64,000 bases of DNA. Origin: Siphonodentalium dalli (lineage: Eukaryota; Mollusca; Scaphopoda; Gadilida; Siphonodentaliidae). Shown in pieces: positions 63,301 through 64,000 of the stretch (positions are counted from its first letter, which is position 1; the number at the start of each line of letters is the position of its first letter). A program made the position numbers and the translations under genes. The stretch is from the NCBI GenBank assembly GCA_032622095.1, contig CP136068.1:147695365-147759364 (forward strand). Reading direction: 5' to 3'. Under the pieces are notes generated by a model. That model worked only from the letters and a program-made list of their open reading frames with translations. It did not search any database and had not been told where the DNA came from.

Positions 63301-64000
63301 TATGACAACTATTGTCCAAATAAGCATCGTGAAAATTCGCCTAACATTATATTTGCGCACGTCAAATAACATGTGCACAACAGGAGAACGATATCTCGGT
63401 GTTAGATATATGAATGAATGTACTCCGATTTAGATTATCCGGAGTTATTAATATCTCATTGTAATCGAGATGGCCGCCAATGTGGCGGAAATGGCTTAAT
63501 TTGACATTAAAATAGATATATTTCCGAAATATATCACAGCGTGCAAGAAAGGTACATACGCATATCATTATCATACACGGGCTTTCGGTGAGAAATATAT
63601 AAAACTGAAATATATGTTCAAGCACGATAAGTATATGGACTTGTGCCAAACTCGATTCTGATATTATATAAATAATTTAATAGAGACCAACGTGGTATGT
63701 GGAGATAATAGTGAAGTTTCCAACGTCAGGCGATGTCAGCTACCAATGCTCAAATCATGCAAGTGATCGCCATACGTTCTTGTATATCGATAACGATTGA
63801 GTTTATCTACTCGTATACTAAAAGGTTTAGCGACGGACCCAATCAGATTACTGTATATAGCTAACAGTATCTGGCTTTTGAAGCCTGAAATTGAAAATAT
63901 AAACCAGGAGATCGCCCGGGGCCTTGTTCAGATATTCTAGCTATACTTTATTCTTTTCCATTTCACCATGATACATGTATACCACCGGTATAGGCTTGGT
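60390..64000. other. Stretch without a recognised gene
   Basis: AT-rich, with a G10 run near 60740. No coding similarity on either strand. The only notable signal is a group of promoter-type motifs at 62595-62790, with further AAAATGGCGGCC-type words at about 63122 and 63466. Confidence 0.45.
62595..62790. promoter_or_regulatory. Cluster of CRE, YY1-like and ETS-like motifs
   Basis: A perfect CRE TGACGTCA at 62595-62602 is followed at once by AAGATGGCCGCC (62605-62616). About 160 bases on, AAAATGGCGACCGGAAGTG combines a YY1-like core with an ETS site CCGGAAGT (62780-62787). This combination is typical of TATA-less promoters of constitutively expressed genes. No first exon is recognised, and the words could also belong to a dispersed repeat. 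Confidence 0.35.

Overview
The window is a piece of an animal nuclear genome, most likely a marine invertebrate (lophotrochozoan or deuterostome; I cannot fix the phylum). The reasons are an intron-split ABC transporter gene with GT-AG introns, very dense and varied DNA transposons, non-LTR and LTR retrotransposons, a tyrosine-recombinase relic and a Helitron-type fragment, and no operon-like organisation. Only one host gene is recognisable. Nearly everything else is mobile or repetitive DNA, much of it nested.

Layout. 0-3.6 kb: a Helitron-type zinc-binding fragment, a possible PIF/Harbinger fragment, a 182-bp direct repeat, a hairpin-bearing minisatellite and a frameshifted tyrosine recombinase (minus strand). 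3.6-13 kb: two copies (A, B) of an unclassified repeat whose body is a degenerate ~120-150 bp tandem array, carrying datable insertions: a 1.24-kb TIR element, a 203-bp retroposon, a TTAA-flanked MITE with a nested palindrome, and a TA-flanked palindromic MITE. 13.2-18.9 kb: a nearly intact LINE (minus) with ORF1, endonuclease and reverse transcriptase separated by one frame break. 19.2-25.8 kb: an LTR element with one intact 1207-residue Gag-type ORF, a long leader with repeated stem-loops and no pol. 26-40 kb: MITEs plus copies C and D of the repeat.

40.4-48.7 kb (plus): the last four coding exons of an ABCC/MRP-type transporter, covering all of the second nucleotide-binding domain. Its introns hold a perfect-TSD hAT element, a second hAT-like element and a cluster of ~95-bp palindromic repeats. 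A donor site and an acceptor site of this gene have each been locally duplicated; the donor duplication is in frame and could give an 18-residue alternative insert.

50.5-53.4 kb: a decayed Gypsy-type element (minus). 54.2-55.9 kb: a coding relic split by a hAT element with a perfect 8-bp duplication. 56-60.4 kb: an inverted copy of the tandem array, three adjacent foldback elements built from alternating GCGCC/GAAAGCG words, a 56-bp tandem repeat and an inverted copy (E) of the repeat head. 60.4-64 kb: no gene found, but CRE, YY1-like and ETS-like motifs lie close together at 62.6-62.8 kb.

The strongest candidates for something undescribed are the gag-only LTR element, the array-bearing repeat family with its internal empty-site evidence, the splice-site duplications in the ABCC gene, and the alternating foldback block at 58.3-59.5 kb.
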